64,000 nucleotides of DNA from an archaeon (lineage in GTDB: Archaea > Nanobdellota > Nanobdellia > Woesearchaeales > UBA9642): the NCBI GenBank assembly GCA_020057295.1, contig JAGVGF010000002.1:88776-152775 (forward strand), written 5' to 3'. Under the pieces are notes generated by a model that had not been told where the DNA came from, searched no databases, and saw only the letters and a program-made list of their open reading frames with translations. A program made the position numbers and the translations under genes. Positions 31,653 to 41,231 of the stretch are shown one piece after another. Every line of letters begins with the position of its first letter. The stretch's first letter is position 1.

Positions 31653-34600
31653 AAAAACAATCATCGGAATAGGAATATTCGTTATTTTAGTTACACTACT
31701 ATTAACATTCGGATTAACTAAAACAGTAAATGCACAATCAATAATAACAAACAACAGCAATACAGCATTAAATAGCATAACATATCAATTAGATATTGCT
31801 GAGTTAAATCTTTCAAACATCAACAATATGCAGTTCGATTCAAACACTAATACAACCACCATAACTAATATTAGTAATATAATAAATTATGAATGTAGTT
31901 TAGGAATAAATAATTATACTTATCTAAATGGAGGATCAACAACAACGTTAAACGCTTTAATAAATATAATGCAATCGTTAAACATTACATTAACAGATAA
32001 TTATTATGCTTTGGCATTAAATTGTACATATAATATAACTTCATTTAACACAACCACATATATTGTTTTATATTATAATGAAACGAGCAATGATACATAC
32101 AACATTACTAATATCTCATCATATAATGTTTCATCACAAACATTCATTCCTACAATAAAAAATATTTTAGTAGATACAAGCAATCCTATGATTTTATTGT
32201 ATGCTCCAATAAATAGTAGCATATATACAAATAATTCCAACACCACTGTTACACTAAATTTCACGATTAGTGATTTATCACAAACAAACTGTACGTTGTC
32301 TTTGAACAATAATACCGATAATTTACAATCTAATATTACTAGTATTCAATATATTTTGCCTTTAGGAAATTACACATATAATCTATCTTGTATAGATGCG
32401 TTAAATAATTCAAACCTCAACAGTTCAAACTTTAAGGTATTAAGTAATGTGACACCTGTAGAAGATGTATTCTTAAACATTCAATTAACAAAACCCTCAT
32501 TTGGTTTAGGTGAGATTGGACAGTATATTATTAATGCAAATAATAATTCCAATGTTACAATAACCATTTGTCCTGTGGCTTCTGGATGGGTGCAATGTTA
32601 TGTTACTCCTGTATTTGTAAATTATACTTATCCGCTAACACAAGCATTACCTTATACTAATAAAACTGGAAAGTATATGATTCAAGCCGTAATGAATTAC
32701 AAAAATTATACTCTAAGCACCAATACAACATACGATACAGCAAATACAATTACTGCTACTATAACTGCATCAAACATTACTGTTGGTGTTGGTAGTATAA
32801 TAACATTCAATGCCGTAGCAAGTGGAGGAATTGGAACTTACTCTTACAAATGGACAATGCATGATAATACAAGATTTGATGGAACGTCCGCATATAAGAA
32901 TTACACTTCATCAGGCACTTACAAAGTGAACTTGAATGTTAATGATAGTCAGGGAAATCAATACAATACATCAATAGATGTAGTAATAAAAAATTATTAT
33001 ACACTAACCGTTGTGGTTACAGATAAAGACACAGGTTCAAGAATTACTGATTCAAAAGTAGAAGTGAATAATGATATAAGACAAACAGATAGTAATGGTA
33101 TAGCAACATTTAGACTATTAGACAATTCATATGATATATATGTTTCAAAAAACAATTACGGAGGATATGTTAATAGTGTAGGATTGAGTGCTGATCGAAC
33201 AGTATATATGAATATGTCATTCCAGGATGTTGTACCTCCAAGAATTACTTTATTAACTGATAATGATTTCGTATTCTCTCAAGATAATGTTAAATTAAAG
33301 TTTAAGGCTGATGATGCTACAAATGTTGCTTGTTCACTATACACAGCATCAATGAACGATAGTTGGTATACTCTAAAAGATTCTGGAGATAATTTACTTG
33401 CAAACACTGAATACACATTTGAGCTTACAAATTTATCATATGGAGGCTACAAGTGGCGTGTAGAATGTTTTGATACAGAAAAGAATAAAGGTGTTAGTGA
33501 AGAGAGAAAGTTTGTGATATCAGATAGTAATACAGCTCTAGTCTTACAATATACTAACAGCAATTCTGATGCCATAAATACTGCATTAGATAATCTGAAT
33601 AAGTTATCTGGTGAAGAATCAGAAGTTGCTGATATATTAACTGTACGTGAAGATTTAAAAGATTTGCTTGAAAGAATCAACAGAATGGACAAAGATATTC
33701 ATGATCTAGCTTTCAGAAGAGATTTGGATGAAAAAGGAAAACAGGACGTTCAACAAAACCTTACCCAAACCTTAGAATATATGAAATATAATACTCCAAT
33801 AAATATACAAATCAGTGATTCTAAAACTTTTGTAAAATATATCAAGGATATTGATTTAAACATATTGCTTGAAGAGTATATAAGCATAAAGAATATGAAT
33901 GTTAACAAAAAAGCATTCTTGGAATCAACTAAGAGTGTTCAATCTAAAGCAGTAATTTCTACACGTGTAAGAAGTGTGGTATTACATTATCTTGATGGTA
34001 AAACTAAAGAAATAACTTTAGTCACAAAAACTATTAAACCATCAACTTCAGATGATGAATTATTGTTTGAAAATTCTAAAACTATAACTTTTGTAGAAGT
34101 CGTTCCTAAAAGTATTGCATCATCTATGAAACAATTGAACATGTTAAATAAAGAGTACACGGTCCTCAAAGATGATCCTGTTATAGAATTTGCCCCAAAT
34201 ATTAAAACTATAAATTATTATATTGATAAAAAGGTTGATGCTCAAGATTTCCAAAAAGTTGATACTGTAATAATTGATAAAAATATTAATGCTTTAAGAT
34301 CTCCTACAGGATTGGCAATACTTGGTGTTGATAATATTTCTGATATTCCTATAGATGGTCAAACTATAATGATAGTACTAATTTTAGTGTTGTTAATGTT
34401 CTATTTGGTTTTACATTTCGAATTAATAGATAAATTACGTAGTATAGGATTTGGATCAAAAAAGAAAATCACGTATGTTAAAGTTTTAATTAACGATGCT
34501 CTCGATTATTTGGAGGCTGAAGATTATGAGAAAGCAGCATTCGTATATAGAGAGATAAAATTATCTTATGAAAGTTCAAATAGTTTTGTTAGAAAAAAGG

Positions 34601-34821
34601 TATATACTGAATCTTATGAATTATGTAATAAATTAGATCTAAAATATACTGAATATTTACTAGAACATATAGAATCTTATATTAGACAGGAGAATAAAAC
34701 TGCTGCAATATTAGAATTTGATAAGTTAGAAAAAACTTACAATAGATTAGATGACTCTTATAAGGCTAGAATTAGTGATAAATTCAAAAATGCCTTAGAA
34801 AAAATAAAAACAGTACTATAG
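31645..34821 (+). CDS. Large membrane-anchored surface protein with PKD-like and Ig-like domains, 1058 aa
   Basis: The N-terminus is a signal or anchor helix (MNKKTIIGIGIFVILVTLLL). An Asn/Thr/Ser-rich region full of N-glycosylation sequons follows, then a PKD-like domain (about 385-445, GGIGTYSYKWTMHDN, SGTYKVNLNVND) and a carboxypeptidase-regulatory-like domain (about 450-525, VTDKDTGSRITDSKVEV, TDSNGIATFRLLDNSYDIYV). After that come an Ig-like domain (about 530-625), a helical segment (about 640-730) and further beta-rich sequence. A C-terminal membrane helix (about 905-928, TIMIVLILVLLMFYLVLHF) is followed by a 125-aa helical cytoplasmic tail with two TPR-like units (LEAEDYEKAAFVYREIKLSY). 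The extracellular receptor-like body joined to an inside helical tail suggests interaction with cytoplasmic parts of the next gene's system. I know no named homologue. Confidence 0.75.
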   Translation: MNKKTIIGIGIFVILVTLLLTFGLTKTVNAQSIITNNSNTALNSITYQLDIAELNLSNINNMQFDSNTNTTTITNISNIINYECSLGINNYTYLNGGSTTTLNALINIMQSLNITLTDNYYALALNCTYNITSFNTTTYIVLYYNETSNDTYNITNISSYNVSSQTFIPTIKNILVDTSNPMILLYAPINSSIYTNNSNTTVTLNFTISDLSQTNCTLSLNNNTDNLQSNITSIQYILPLGNYTYNLSCIDALNNSNLNSSNFKVLSNVTPVEDVFLNIQLTKPSFGLGEIGQYIINANNNSNVTITICPVASGWVQCYVTPVFVNYTYPLTQALPYTNKTGKYMIQAVMNYKNYTLSTNTTYDTANTITATITASNITVGVGSIITFNAVASGGIGTYSYKWTMHDNTRFDGTSAYKNYTSSGTYKVNLNVNDSQGNQYNTSIDVVIKNYYTLTVVVTDKDTGSRITDSKVEVNNDIRQTDSNGIATFRLLDNSYDIYVSKNNYGGYVNSVGLSADRTVYMNMSFQDVVPPRITLLTDNDFVFSQDNVKLKFKADDATNVACSLYTASMNDSWYTLKDSGDNLLANTEYTFELTNLSYGGYKWRVECFDTEKNKGVSEERKFVISDSNTALVLQYTNSNSDAINTALDNLNKLSGEESEVADILTVREDLKDLLERINRMDKDIHDLAFRRDLDEKGKQDVQQNLTQTLEYMKYNTPINIQISDSKTFVKYIKDIDLNILLEEYISIKNMNVNKKAFLESTKSVQSKAVISTRVRSVVLHYLDGKTKEITLVTKTIKPSTSDDELLFENSKTITFVEVVPKSIASSMKQLNMLNKEYTVLKDDPVIEFAPNIKTINYYIDKKVDAQDFQKVDTVIIDKNINALRSPTGLAILGVDNISDIPIDGQTIMIVLILVLLMFYLVLHFELIDKLRSIGFGSKKKITYVKVLINDALDYLEAEDYEKAAFVYREIKLSYESSNSFVRKKVYTESYELCNKLDLKYTEYLLEHIESYIRQENKTAAILEFDKLEKTYNRLDDSYKARISDKFKNALEKIKTVL

Positions 34822-34856
34822 TTAATATTTTTTTGAAATGTTATGTGAAATAAAAT

Positions 34857-37800
34857 ATGAATCGAAAAATTGATGATTTAATAGAGAAGCGTAAGGACAA
34901 AAAGAATTTATTAGCTATTGCTCTAATATTTTTTATAGTTTTAGGTTCAATATTTGGATTGATATTGTTGTCAACATTTATTGGCTACGTTTTTGAAAAT
35001 TATATCGCTGGACAGGCAGGTTATGTATATAATGTTGTTCTGGAATATCATGAATGTGCTACACTATGGTCTGGAGTTTATGGAGCGGCTGTAATGGTGT
35101 TGGGATATAATAATCAAGATGATGTAATCGTATCCTCATGTGGGATGTATGACCCGAATTTCCTGTTTAAATGTTTGCAACCAAATGCTGAACATGTATT
35201 GATGGCATCATTAACTCCTCCTGATGCTATAGATTTTAACACTTTACAACCAGCTACTGCTTTAGATGTAGATAATTATTTAGGTGTTGATGCACTAAAT
35301 ATGATGTCTGGCAGCAAAACATTTTTACAAACAGTATCTTACACCATTGATAGTACACAATATAATGTTCCTGGAACGTATACTTATAACAGTAGTAAAA
35401 ATCCTTCATTTGATTTAGGTATATTAAAGGATGGTAATGGTTCTCTTATATTTATTACTCATATAAATGCAAATTTTAGTAGAGGATTCAATAATAAATT
35501 ATATAATTATCAGATGATACTTCCTGTACGTAATAATACTAATCCTGATTATTATTTTTTTACAGATCCAAGTTATGTTTGTCCAGCTGGAGAAGGTACT
35601 AATCCTAACTCTGGATATGTTATTGGTAATGTTACTAGTAATACTGGGGAAAGATTATCAGGAGTAATAGTTGATATCGCTGGTAAAACTACAGCAACAG
35701 ATATCAATGGATTTTATAATCTTACAGCATATGGCGGGAATTATTATATCTATGGTATAAAGACAGGATATCAAGCATATGTCAGCAATATCACTGTATT
35801 ATCTGGCAACCTTACTGTTCATGATTTTGTTATGATTCCTGCAACTATCCCTAATCCTAATACTGGTCCTGGTGTTGGCCCTGGTGTTGGTCAAGGTCCT
35901 GGTATTGGTCCAGGCCAAGATGTTGGTCCGGGTGAAGCTCCAAGAGTTCCAATTGTTGAACAGCCAAAAAAAATTGAAGGTATAGACTATATTATATCTA
36001 TATCAAAAATTGATAGAAAACTAATTATAGGAAATTTCCTACAAGAAATTATAGCATTTTATAGTTATAAGAAAAACACTGCAAGTTTACAGTTTAGTAT
36101 AGAAGATGATAATAGTACTAATAGTACTGATTTCATGTTATCCAAACTTATAAAATTAGATAAACCATCAATGGCAGTATTCCCAAATACAAATGATCAA
36201 TTAACATTAACAGTTTTCGGGGATGGAATTCCTGGAGTATATAATGGATCATTAGTTATTGATGGAGATTTAAAAGAAAAGATACCTATACGAATAGAAT
36301 TATTAGATAAAGAAAGATTGCCTGTGCAAGCATTATTAATAACTTTAGATTTAGATAAACGTAGCATATTCTCTAGTGATAAATTAAAATTTAAGACAGA
36401 TTTACATAATTTATTGTCAGATCAATCTTATCCTGTGTCTTTACAATTTACGATTCAGGATAGTAAAGGAAAAACTGTATGGGCTGATTCTGCTAATGTT
36501 TATGTTCAAACATCATTTTCATTACTAAAATCTGCACAACTTCCAGATAATATTCCTACAGGCGATTATGTGTTAAGAGTTACGGCTAATTATTTAGGAT
36601 TATCTGGTGGTTCAAGTACAGTATTTAGTGTGGTATTGCCATTTTACGAAGTAATATTCTGGGGATTAAAACTATGGATATGGGCTGCAATAATATTAGC
36701 ATTACTAACCATTGGACTTGCATATTTCTTAATTAGAAGATATATCCAAAGCAAAAAGAGATATGCATTCAAGCTTGAAATGTCAGAACTACCGAAACCT
36801 GGACCAAGATCTGCATGGGTTGGTAAAGTTGCAGAGACAGAACATAAGACATACTTCGATTTAGAACAATTTAAAGTACACACTATTGTTGCAGGAGCAA
36901 CTGGTGGTGGTAAATCTGTAGCTGCACAAGTAATTGTTGAAGAAGCACTTTTAAAGAATGTTGCAGTCATAGTGTTCGATCCAACAGCGCAATGGTCTGG
37001 AATGTTAAGAAAATGTAATGATAAATTTATGTTGAGTTTATATCCTAATTTTGGAATGAAGCCATCAATGGCCAGAGCATTTAACGGTAATGTTAAACAA
37101 ATAACTAATGCGCTTGAATTAATTGATATTAAAAAATATATTAAGCCTGGAGAAATTCAAATATTAGCATGTAATAAATTAGATCCTAAAGATATTGATA
37201 TATTTGTTGCCAACAGTATTAGAGAAGTATTCCACGCAAATTTTGGTGAAGCACCAGAACTAAGATTATTATTAGTTTACGATGAAGTACACAGATTATT
37301 ACCTAAATTCGGAGGATCTGGAGAAGGATTCTTACAAATAGAAAGAGGATGCAGAGAATTCAGAAAATGGGGTATTGGAATATTAATGATTTCACAAGTA
37401 TTAGCAGACTTCGTTGGACAAATTAAAGCAAACATAAACACAGAAATACAGATGAGAACTAGAGATGAAGGAGATTTAGGAAGGATTAAAGAAAAATATG
37501 GTGTAGAAGTATTACAAGGCTTAGTTAAAGCTAGTGTAGGTTCTGGAATGGTAGAAAATCCTACATATAATAGGGGTAGACCTTATTTCGTAGCATTCAG
37601 ACCATTATTACACAATACACAAAGATTACCAGATGAAGAATTGGAAAAATACAATAAATGGAATGAGATAATTGCAGATATGGGATATCAAATAGAACAA
37701 TTAGAAGACTTAAAACAAGATGTATTCGATCTAAAATTACAGTTAAAACTTTCCTTAGATAAGGTTAAATCTGGAAATTTCAACATGGTAGAAATATATT

Positions 37801-38750
37801 TACAAGAAGTAACTCCTAGATTAATTAAACTTTGGGACAAATTAGGAAAGAAACCTAAGAAGAGAGAAGTAAAAACTGTAGACTTAAATGCATTAAAAGA
37901 AGAAATGCGTAAGGGAGAGGAAGAACGTAAGAAGGCTGCAGCACAGGAAAAGAAAGATCATCCAGAAGGCGAAGCTGCAAAAGCTGAAGAGAAAAAAGTC
38001 TTAAAGTATGATTATGTTGTTGATATTAAAGATAATTTAAATTTCAGTAATGGTGTTGCAATAGCAAGTTTACAAGAATTATCTGATGTAATGCCAAATA
38101 TTACTGGGCCAACACTAAAACATCATGTTGGAAAGGACAAGAACGAAATTGCAGATTGGGTTAGAGATAAATTTGGTGATGTTGAACTTGGAGAGAAATT
38201 ACGTGTTTGTAAAACTACAGAAGAATTTGTCAAAGTAATAACAGAAGATAAATCTAAAAATAATAAACCATTTACACCAACAAAATCAGGAGCTGCACCA
38301 GTAGCTGTTCCACCAACTCCATCTGTTACAGCGTCTCCTATAATTTCATCAGTTCCTATAACTCCACAAATTAATCCTGATACAGGAGAAGGTGAAAGTG
38401 TAGCATGGAACGATATAAAGCCAAAACTTAAATCTTTGAATAGTGACGAACAGATAGCATTATTAGAAAAATCTGTAAAAAAATATCCTCAAGATATCAA
38501 TATAAAATTCCCATTAGCATTATTACATCATAAAACAAAAGATTATGACAAAGCAGAAAAAATGTATAAGGAAATACTAGAATTATATCCGAAAAATACT
38601 AAAGCATTATTCTACCTTGGTGGATTAATGAAATCTAAAAAGAGTTATGATGATGCACTAAAATATTTTAATATATATCTTGAATTAAAAAAGAATGATT
38701 CAAAAGTTAAAGACTTAATAAAACAGATTGAAGAAAAAAATAAGAAATAG
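34857..38750 (+). CDS. Membrane-bound HerA/FtsK-family ATPase with extracellular region, KNDFANW-type module and TPRs, 1297 aa
   Basis: Order of parts: membrane helix (about 20-47); extracellular domain starting AGQAGYVYNVVLEYHECATL; a carboxypeptidase-regulatory-like domain (about 253-327); a Gly/Pro linker (about 334-365); Ig-like sequence; membrane helix (about 598-622). Then the ATPase follows with Walker A GATGGGKS (about 680-687), Walker B LLLVYDE (Asp809, Glu810) and the HerA-type sensor region ISQVLADF...NTEIQMRTRDEGDL. A charged coil comes next, one module with HHVGKDKNEIADWVRDKFG (about 1060-1130) and C-terminal TPRs (about 1183-1290). HerA/FtsK hexamers move DNA or protein. Two membrane spans and an outer domain are not typical of HerA; conjugation or secretion ATPases and FtsK are the nearest analogies. 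A protein-secretion or surface-assembly motor is my inference. Confidence 0.82.
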   Translation: MNRKIDDLIEKRKDKKNLLAIALIFFIVLGSIFGLILLSTFIGYVFENYIAGQAGYVYNVVLEYHECATLWSGVYGAAVMVLGYNNQDDVIVSSCGMYDPNFLFKCLQPNAEHVLMASLTPPDAIDFNTLQPATALDVDNYLGVDALNMMSGSKTFLQTVSYTIDSTQYNVPGTYTYNSSKNPSFDLGILKDGNGSLIFITHINANFSRGFNNKLYNYQMILPVRNNTNPDYYFFTDPSYVCPAGEGTNPNSGYVIGNVTSNTGERLSGVIVDIAGKTTATDINGFYNLTAYGGNYYIYGIKTGYQAYVSNITVLSGNLTVHDFVMIPATIPNPNTGPGVGPGVGQGPGIGPGQDVGPGEAPRVPIVEQPKKIEGIDYIISISKIDRKLIIGNFLQEIIAFYSYKKNTASLQFSIEDDNSTNSTDFMLSKLIKLDKPSMAVFPNTNDQLTLTVFGDGIPGVYNGSLVIDGDLKEKIPIRIELLDKERLPVQALLITLDLDKRSIFSSDKLKFKTDLHNLLSDQSYPVSLQFTIQDSKGKTVWADSANVYVQTSFSLLKSAQLPDNIPTGDYVLRVTANYLGLSGGSSTVFSVVLPFYEVIFWGLKLWIWAAIILALLTIGLAYFLIRRYIQSKKRYAFKLEMSELPKPGPRSAWVGKVAETEHKTYFDLEQFKVHTIVAGATGGGKSVAAQVIVEEALLKNVAVIVFDPTAQWSGMLRKCNDKFMLSLYPNFGMKPSMARAFNGNVKQITNALELIDIKKYIKPGEIQILACNKLDPKDIDIFVANSIREVFHANFGEAPELRLLLVYDEVHRLLPKFGGSGEGFLQIERGCREFRKWGIGILMISQVLADFVGQIKANINTEIQMRTRDEGDLGRIKEKYGVEVLQGLVKASVGSGMVENPTYNRGRPYFVAFRPLLHNTQRLPDEELEKYNKWNEIIADMGYQIEQLEDLKQDVFDLKLQLKLSLDKVKSGNFNMVEIYLQEVTPRLIKLWDKLGKKPKKREVKTVDLNALKEEMRKGEEERKKAAAQEKKDHPEGEAAKAEEKKVLKYDYVVDIKDNLNFSNGVAIASLQELSDVMPNITGPTLKHHVGKDKNEIADWVRDKFGDVELGEKLRVCKTTEEFVKVITEDKSKNNKPFTPTKSGAAPVAVPPTPSVTASPIISSVPITPQINPDTGEGESVAWNDIKPKLKSLNSDEQIALLEKSVKKYPQDINIKFPLALLHHKTKDYDKAEKMYKEILELYPKNTKALFYLGGLMKSKKSYDDALKYFNIYLELKKNDSKVKDLIKQIEEKNKK

Positions 38751-38781
38751 AAATACTATAAAAAATAGAAATACTATAAAA
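38747..38781 (+). repeat. Tandem repeat carrying two TATA-like boxes
   Basis: ATAGAAATACTATAAAA occurs at 38747 and again at 38765 (18-bp period). Each copy has an ACTATAAAA TATA-like element, and the first copy includes the stop codon of the ATPase gene. The copies lie 32-57 nt before the ATG of the next gene, so they probably form a duplicated promoter for it. Confidence 0.6.
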
Positions 38782-38812
38782 GATAACACATCAATTGAGA
38801 GAAAAATAAAAT

Positions 38813-40039
38813 ATGAGTAAACTTTCAGAAATCACAAAACCAGAGAATAAATTCTATACTGTAGATGGTCAATCATTAGTAATATTACAAGATTTAGTGA
38901 ATTATTTATTGATTTGTGATGAAGATTTATATGCATATCATGTTAATGATACTAAGAATGATTTTGCAAATTGGGTTAGAGAAGTATTGGTTCATCCAGA
39001 TTTATCAGAATCAATGATGAAATGCAAAAATGTTAAAGAATGTAGAAATATTTTATTAGAATTCTTAAAAATATTAGATAATAACTCTTCATCCATAAGT
39101 AAAGAGAAGAATTTTTACACTTATGACGGTATTAGATTAAGGAATCTACACGAATTATATTATTATATTAATAATTCCGATGAGCACGCGTATAATATGC
39201 ATGTTAATTCAGAAAAGAATGATTTTGCTAATTGGATTAATGATGTTTTATTATTTTCTAAATTAGCCGTACAATTAAGAGAGATAAAAGATCGTGAAGA
39301 ATTTCTACATACTTTAAAACAATTTTTAAAAGATAATTTAAGTTATAATGTGGATAATCATAAAGATGTTGCTGACTCTGAAAATAGAAATGTTGAAGCA
39401 ACTGTTGAAAAAGACATAGAAAAAAAGATAGAGTCTAAAAAATTATTTATCGAAAAACCTAATATCGAAGAGTCTAAACTTCAAGAGCCTGTTGCGGAAT
39501 CTAAAGTTTCAGTCGTAAAATCTGACTCGGTAAGTATCTCTAATCCTATAGAAAAAGTTGTAAAAATTCAAAAAGTGGAAAATGCTATAAATCTAAATAC
39601 TAAACTACAACCTATTCCAGAAGAACCAGAGCCAGAAAATAAAGATAATCAAACAATAGATATAAGTAAGTTTAGACAATTTACAGATGAAGAACTCGAA
39701 AAGTTCGTAAATTTTTCAAGACATGAAACTGTTGATACTGTTAACATAAAGGTCGAATATTTAAAATCCGTGCTTCAAGAATTGAAAAATATGATTAAAG
39801 ATTTGAGAAGATCAGAAAAAGATCCATTGGTTGCAGATTTGCTTGCTAGGGCTATAGCTCCGAAAATAGATTATTACGCATTAACTAAAAGCGTGGATGA
39901 TTACAATTATATTATTACTTCAATGAAAGAGATACAGCATGAGATTGAAGAATGTGACGTTCAAAAACATTATAATATTGCTGAAGAAATATTGAAAGAC
40001 TTGAAACTTCAAGGAATAGCTATGAAGAAAGCATTATAA
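38813..40039 (+). CDS. Soluble protein with two KNDFANW-type (DUF5752-like) modules and a helical C-terminus, 408 aa
   Basis: Two copies of one module of about 80 aa occupy residues about 14-90 and 101-180. Each begins FYTxDG and contains HVNxxKNDFANWIxxVL followed by a helical ending. The same module is present in the C-terminal part of the upstream HerA-like ATPase and in the protein at 41232. Residues about 190-285 are a charged, low-complexity linker. The rest is helical (LEKFVNFSRHETVDTVNIKV, EYLKSVLQELKNMIKDLRRS). There is no signal peptide, so it is cytoplasmic. I believe this corresponds to the Pfam family of unknown function DUF5752, but could not check. By shared module and synteny it is likely a partner or adaptor of the ATPase. 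Confidence 0.75.
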   Translation: MSKLSEITKPENKFYTVDGQSLVILQDLVNYLLICDEDLYAYHVNDTKNDFANWVREVLVHPDLSESMMKCKNVKECRNILLEFLKILDNNSSSISKEKNFYTYDGIRLRNLHELYYYINNSDEHAYNMHVNSEKNDFANWINDVLLFSKLAVQLREIKDREEFLHTLKQFLKDNLSYNVDNHKDVADSENRNVEATVEKDIEKKIESKKLFIEKPNIEESKLQEPVAESKVSVVKSDSVSISNPIEKVVKIQKVENAINLNTKLQPIPEEPEPENKDNQTIDISKFRQFTDEELEKFVNFSRHETVDTVNIKVEYLKSVLQELKNMIKDLRRSEKDPLVADLLARAIAPKIDYYALTKSVDDYNYIITSMKEIQHEIEECDVQKHYNIAEEILKDLKLQGIAMKKAL

Positions 40040-40095
40040 TTGCATAAGAAAGTATATAAACTATTAGTTACTGTTTGTTTATTTAGAGGTGAGGA

Positions 40096-41151
40096 ATGTT
40101 TTGGTTTAAGAAAAAGGAAAAAGAAATAACTCCGCAAGAAGAATCTGCTGATAGTGAGGATGATAGTTCTGGAGAACAGAAACCTGCTATTAGTGGCAAT
40201 ATAGAAGCTGAGTTAACTAAGATAAAATCCTCTCTTGAAGCACTTAATGAAGTTAGAAAAGCTAATTCTGATCAATTTACACGTATTAGTGAACAGATAG
40301 GAGAATTACGTGGCGCTTTAATGGATACTAACAAAGCTGTTGGTACTATAGAAGTAGCATCCACAAAAGCTATTGATATGGTAAATTCTGTTCAACCTGA
40401 TAAATTAATGATTGAAGTTAGAAAAACAGACAGTAAAGTTGAAGCGTTAAGAGCTAATATTGAAGCTAATGAAACAATAATGAAAGATATAATGAGAGAA
40501 ATGAAAGAGATGCGTGCACAAATGGGTTTCTATAAAGGTGTTGATCAAGTTGTTAAGATGAATAATGAAATTAAACAAGAATTAATTGACATTAAAAAGA
40601 CTGAAGGTTTAGTTGGTAAACATGCTGATCGTGTAGAAACTATATTTGTAGAGGTTGAGAAGAAATTTTATGATTTCGAGAAATTTAATGAAGCTGTAAA
40701 AGAATTAGATAGATCTTTTAAGAAAATTTCTTCAGATTTTGATAAGATAAGGGTGGGTGTTGATGAGAAAGCCGATAAAAAAGAATTTGTTAAAATGGTT
40801 GATAAATTTGGTGACTTCGAAAAACATACCTCAAACATACTGAAGTTACTTGATCAAAAATCTAAAAACACACTCGTAGAATTGAATGCATCATTTGATG
40901 AATTAAAGAAACAACTTGAAGGTAATTATGATAAAAAATTAGATGTTAAAGGTCTTAAGATTGATGATGCTCCTGGAGCCTCTCTAGGCACTGGAACTCC
41001 TGTAGACCCTGCATTATCAACTTTAAGTACTGAAAGTACTAAGAAAAGTGAGTCTGTAGCTTCAACTGACAAAGCGTCTGCTGTTAATAATTCCTTAAAT
41101 GGTGCTGTTGATAAAGTTAAAGGTATGTTTAGTGGATTGAAAAAATCCTGA
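40096..41151 (+). CDS. Cytoplasmic coiled-coil protein, 351 aa
   Basis: The start is secured by an excellent SD (GAGGTGA, 3 nt before ATG), with a TATA-like AGTATATAAAC at about 40051-40061. After a short MFWFKKKEKE head and an acidic segment, residues about 30-285 are long heptad-type helices (EAELTKIKSSLEALNEVRKA, ELRGALMDTNKAVGTIEVAS, VKELDRSFKKISSDFDKI). The protein ends in a Ser/Thr/Ala-rich tail and a short amphipathic helix (VDKVKGMFSGLKKS). There are no membrane segments. It lies between two genes encoding KNDFANW-type modules, so a scaffold for the ATPase complex is plausible. The partial gene at the window end begins similarly (MFELFKK). I recognise no named family. Confidence 0.7.
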   Translation: MFWFKKKEKEITPQEESADSEDDSSGEQKPAISGNIEAELTKIKSSLEALNEVRKANSDQFTRISEQIGELRGALMDTNKAVGTIEVASTKAIDMVNSVQPDKLMIEVRKTDSKVEALRANIEANETIMKDIMREMKEMRAQMGFYKGVDQVVKMNNEIKQELIDIKKTEGLVGKHADRVETIFVEVEKKFYDFEKFNEAVKELDRSFKKISSDFDKIRVGVDEKADKKEFVKMVDKFGDFEKHTSNILKLLDQKSKNTLVELNASFDELKKQLEGNYDKKLDVKGLKIDDAPGASLGTGTPVDPALSTLSTESTKKSESVASTDKASAVNNSLNGAVDKVKGMFSGLKKS

Positions 41152-41231
41152 TATACTTTTAACATATAATATTTTAAAAAATTAGACATAATTAAAGAAA
41201 TTAAAAATAATTAAAGAGATTAAGGTGTATT

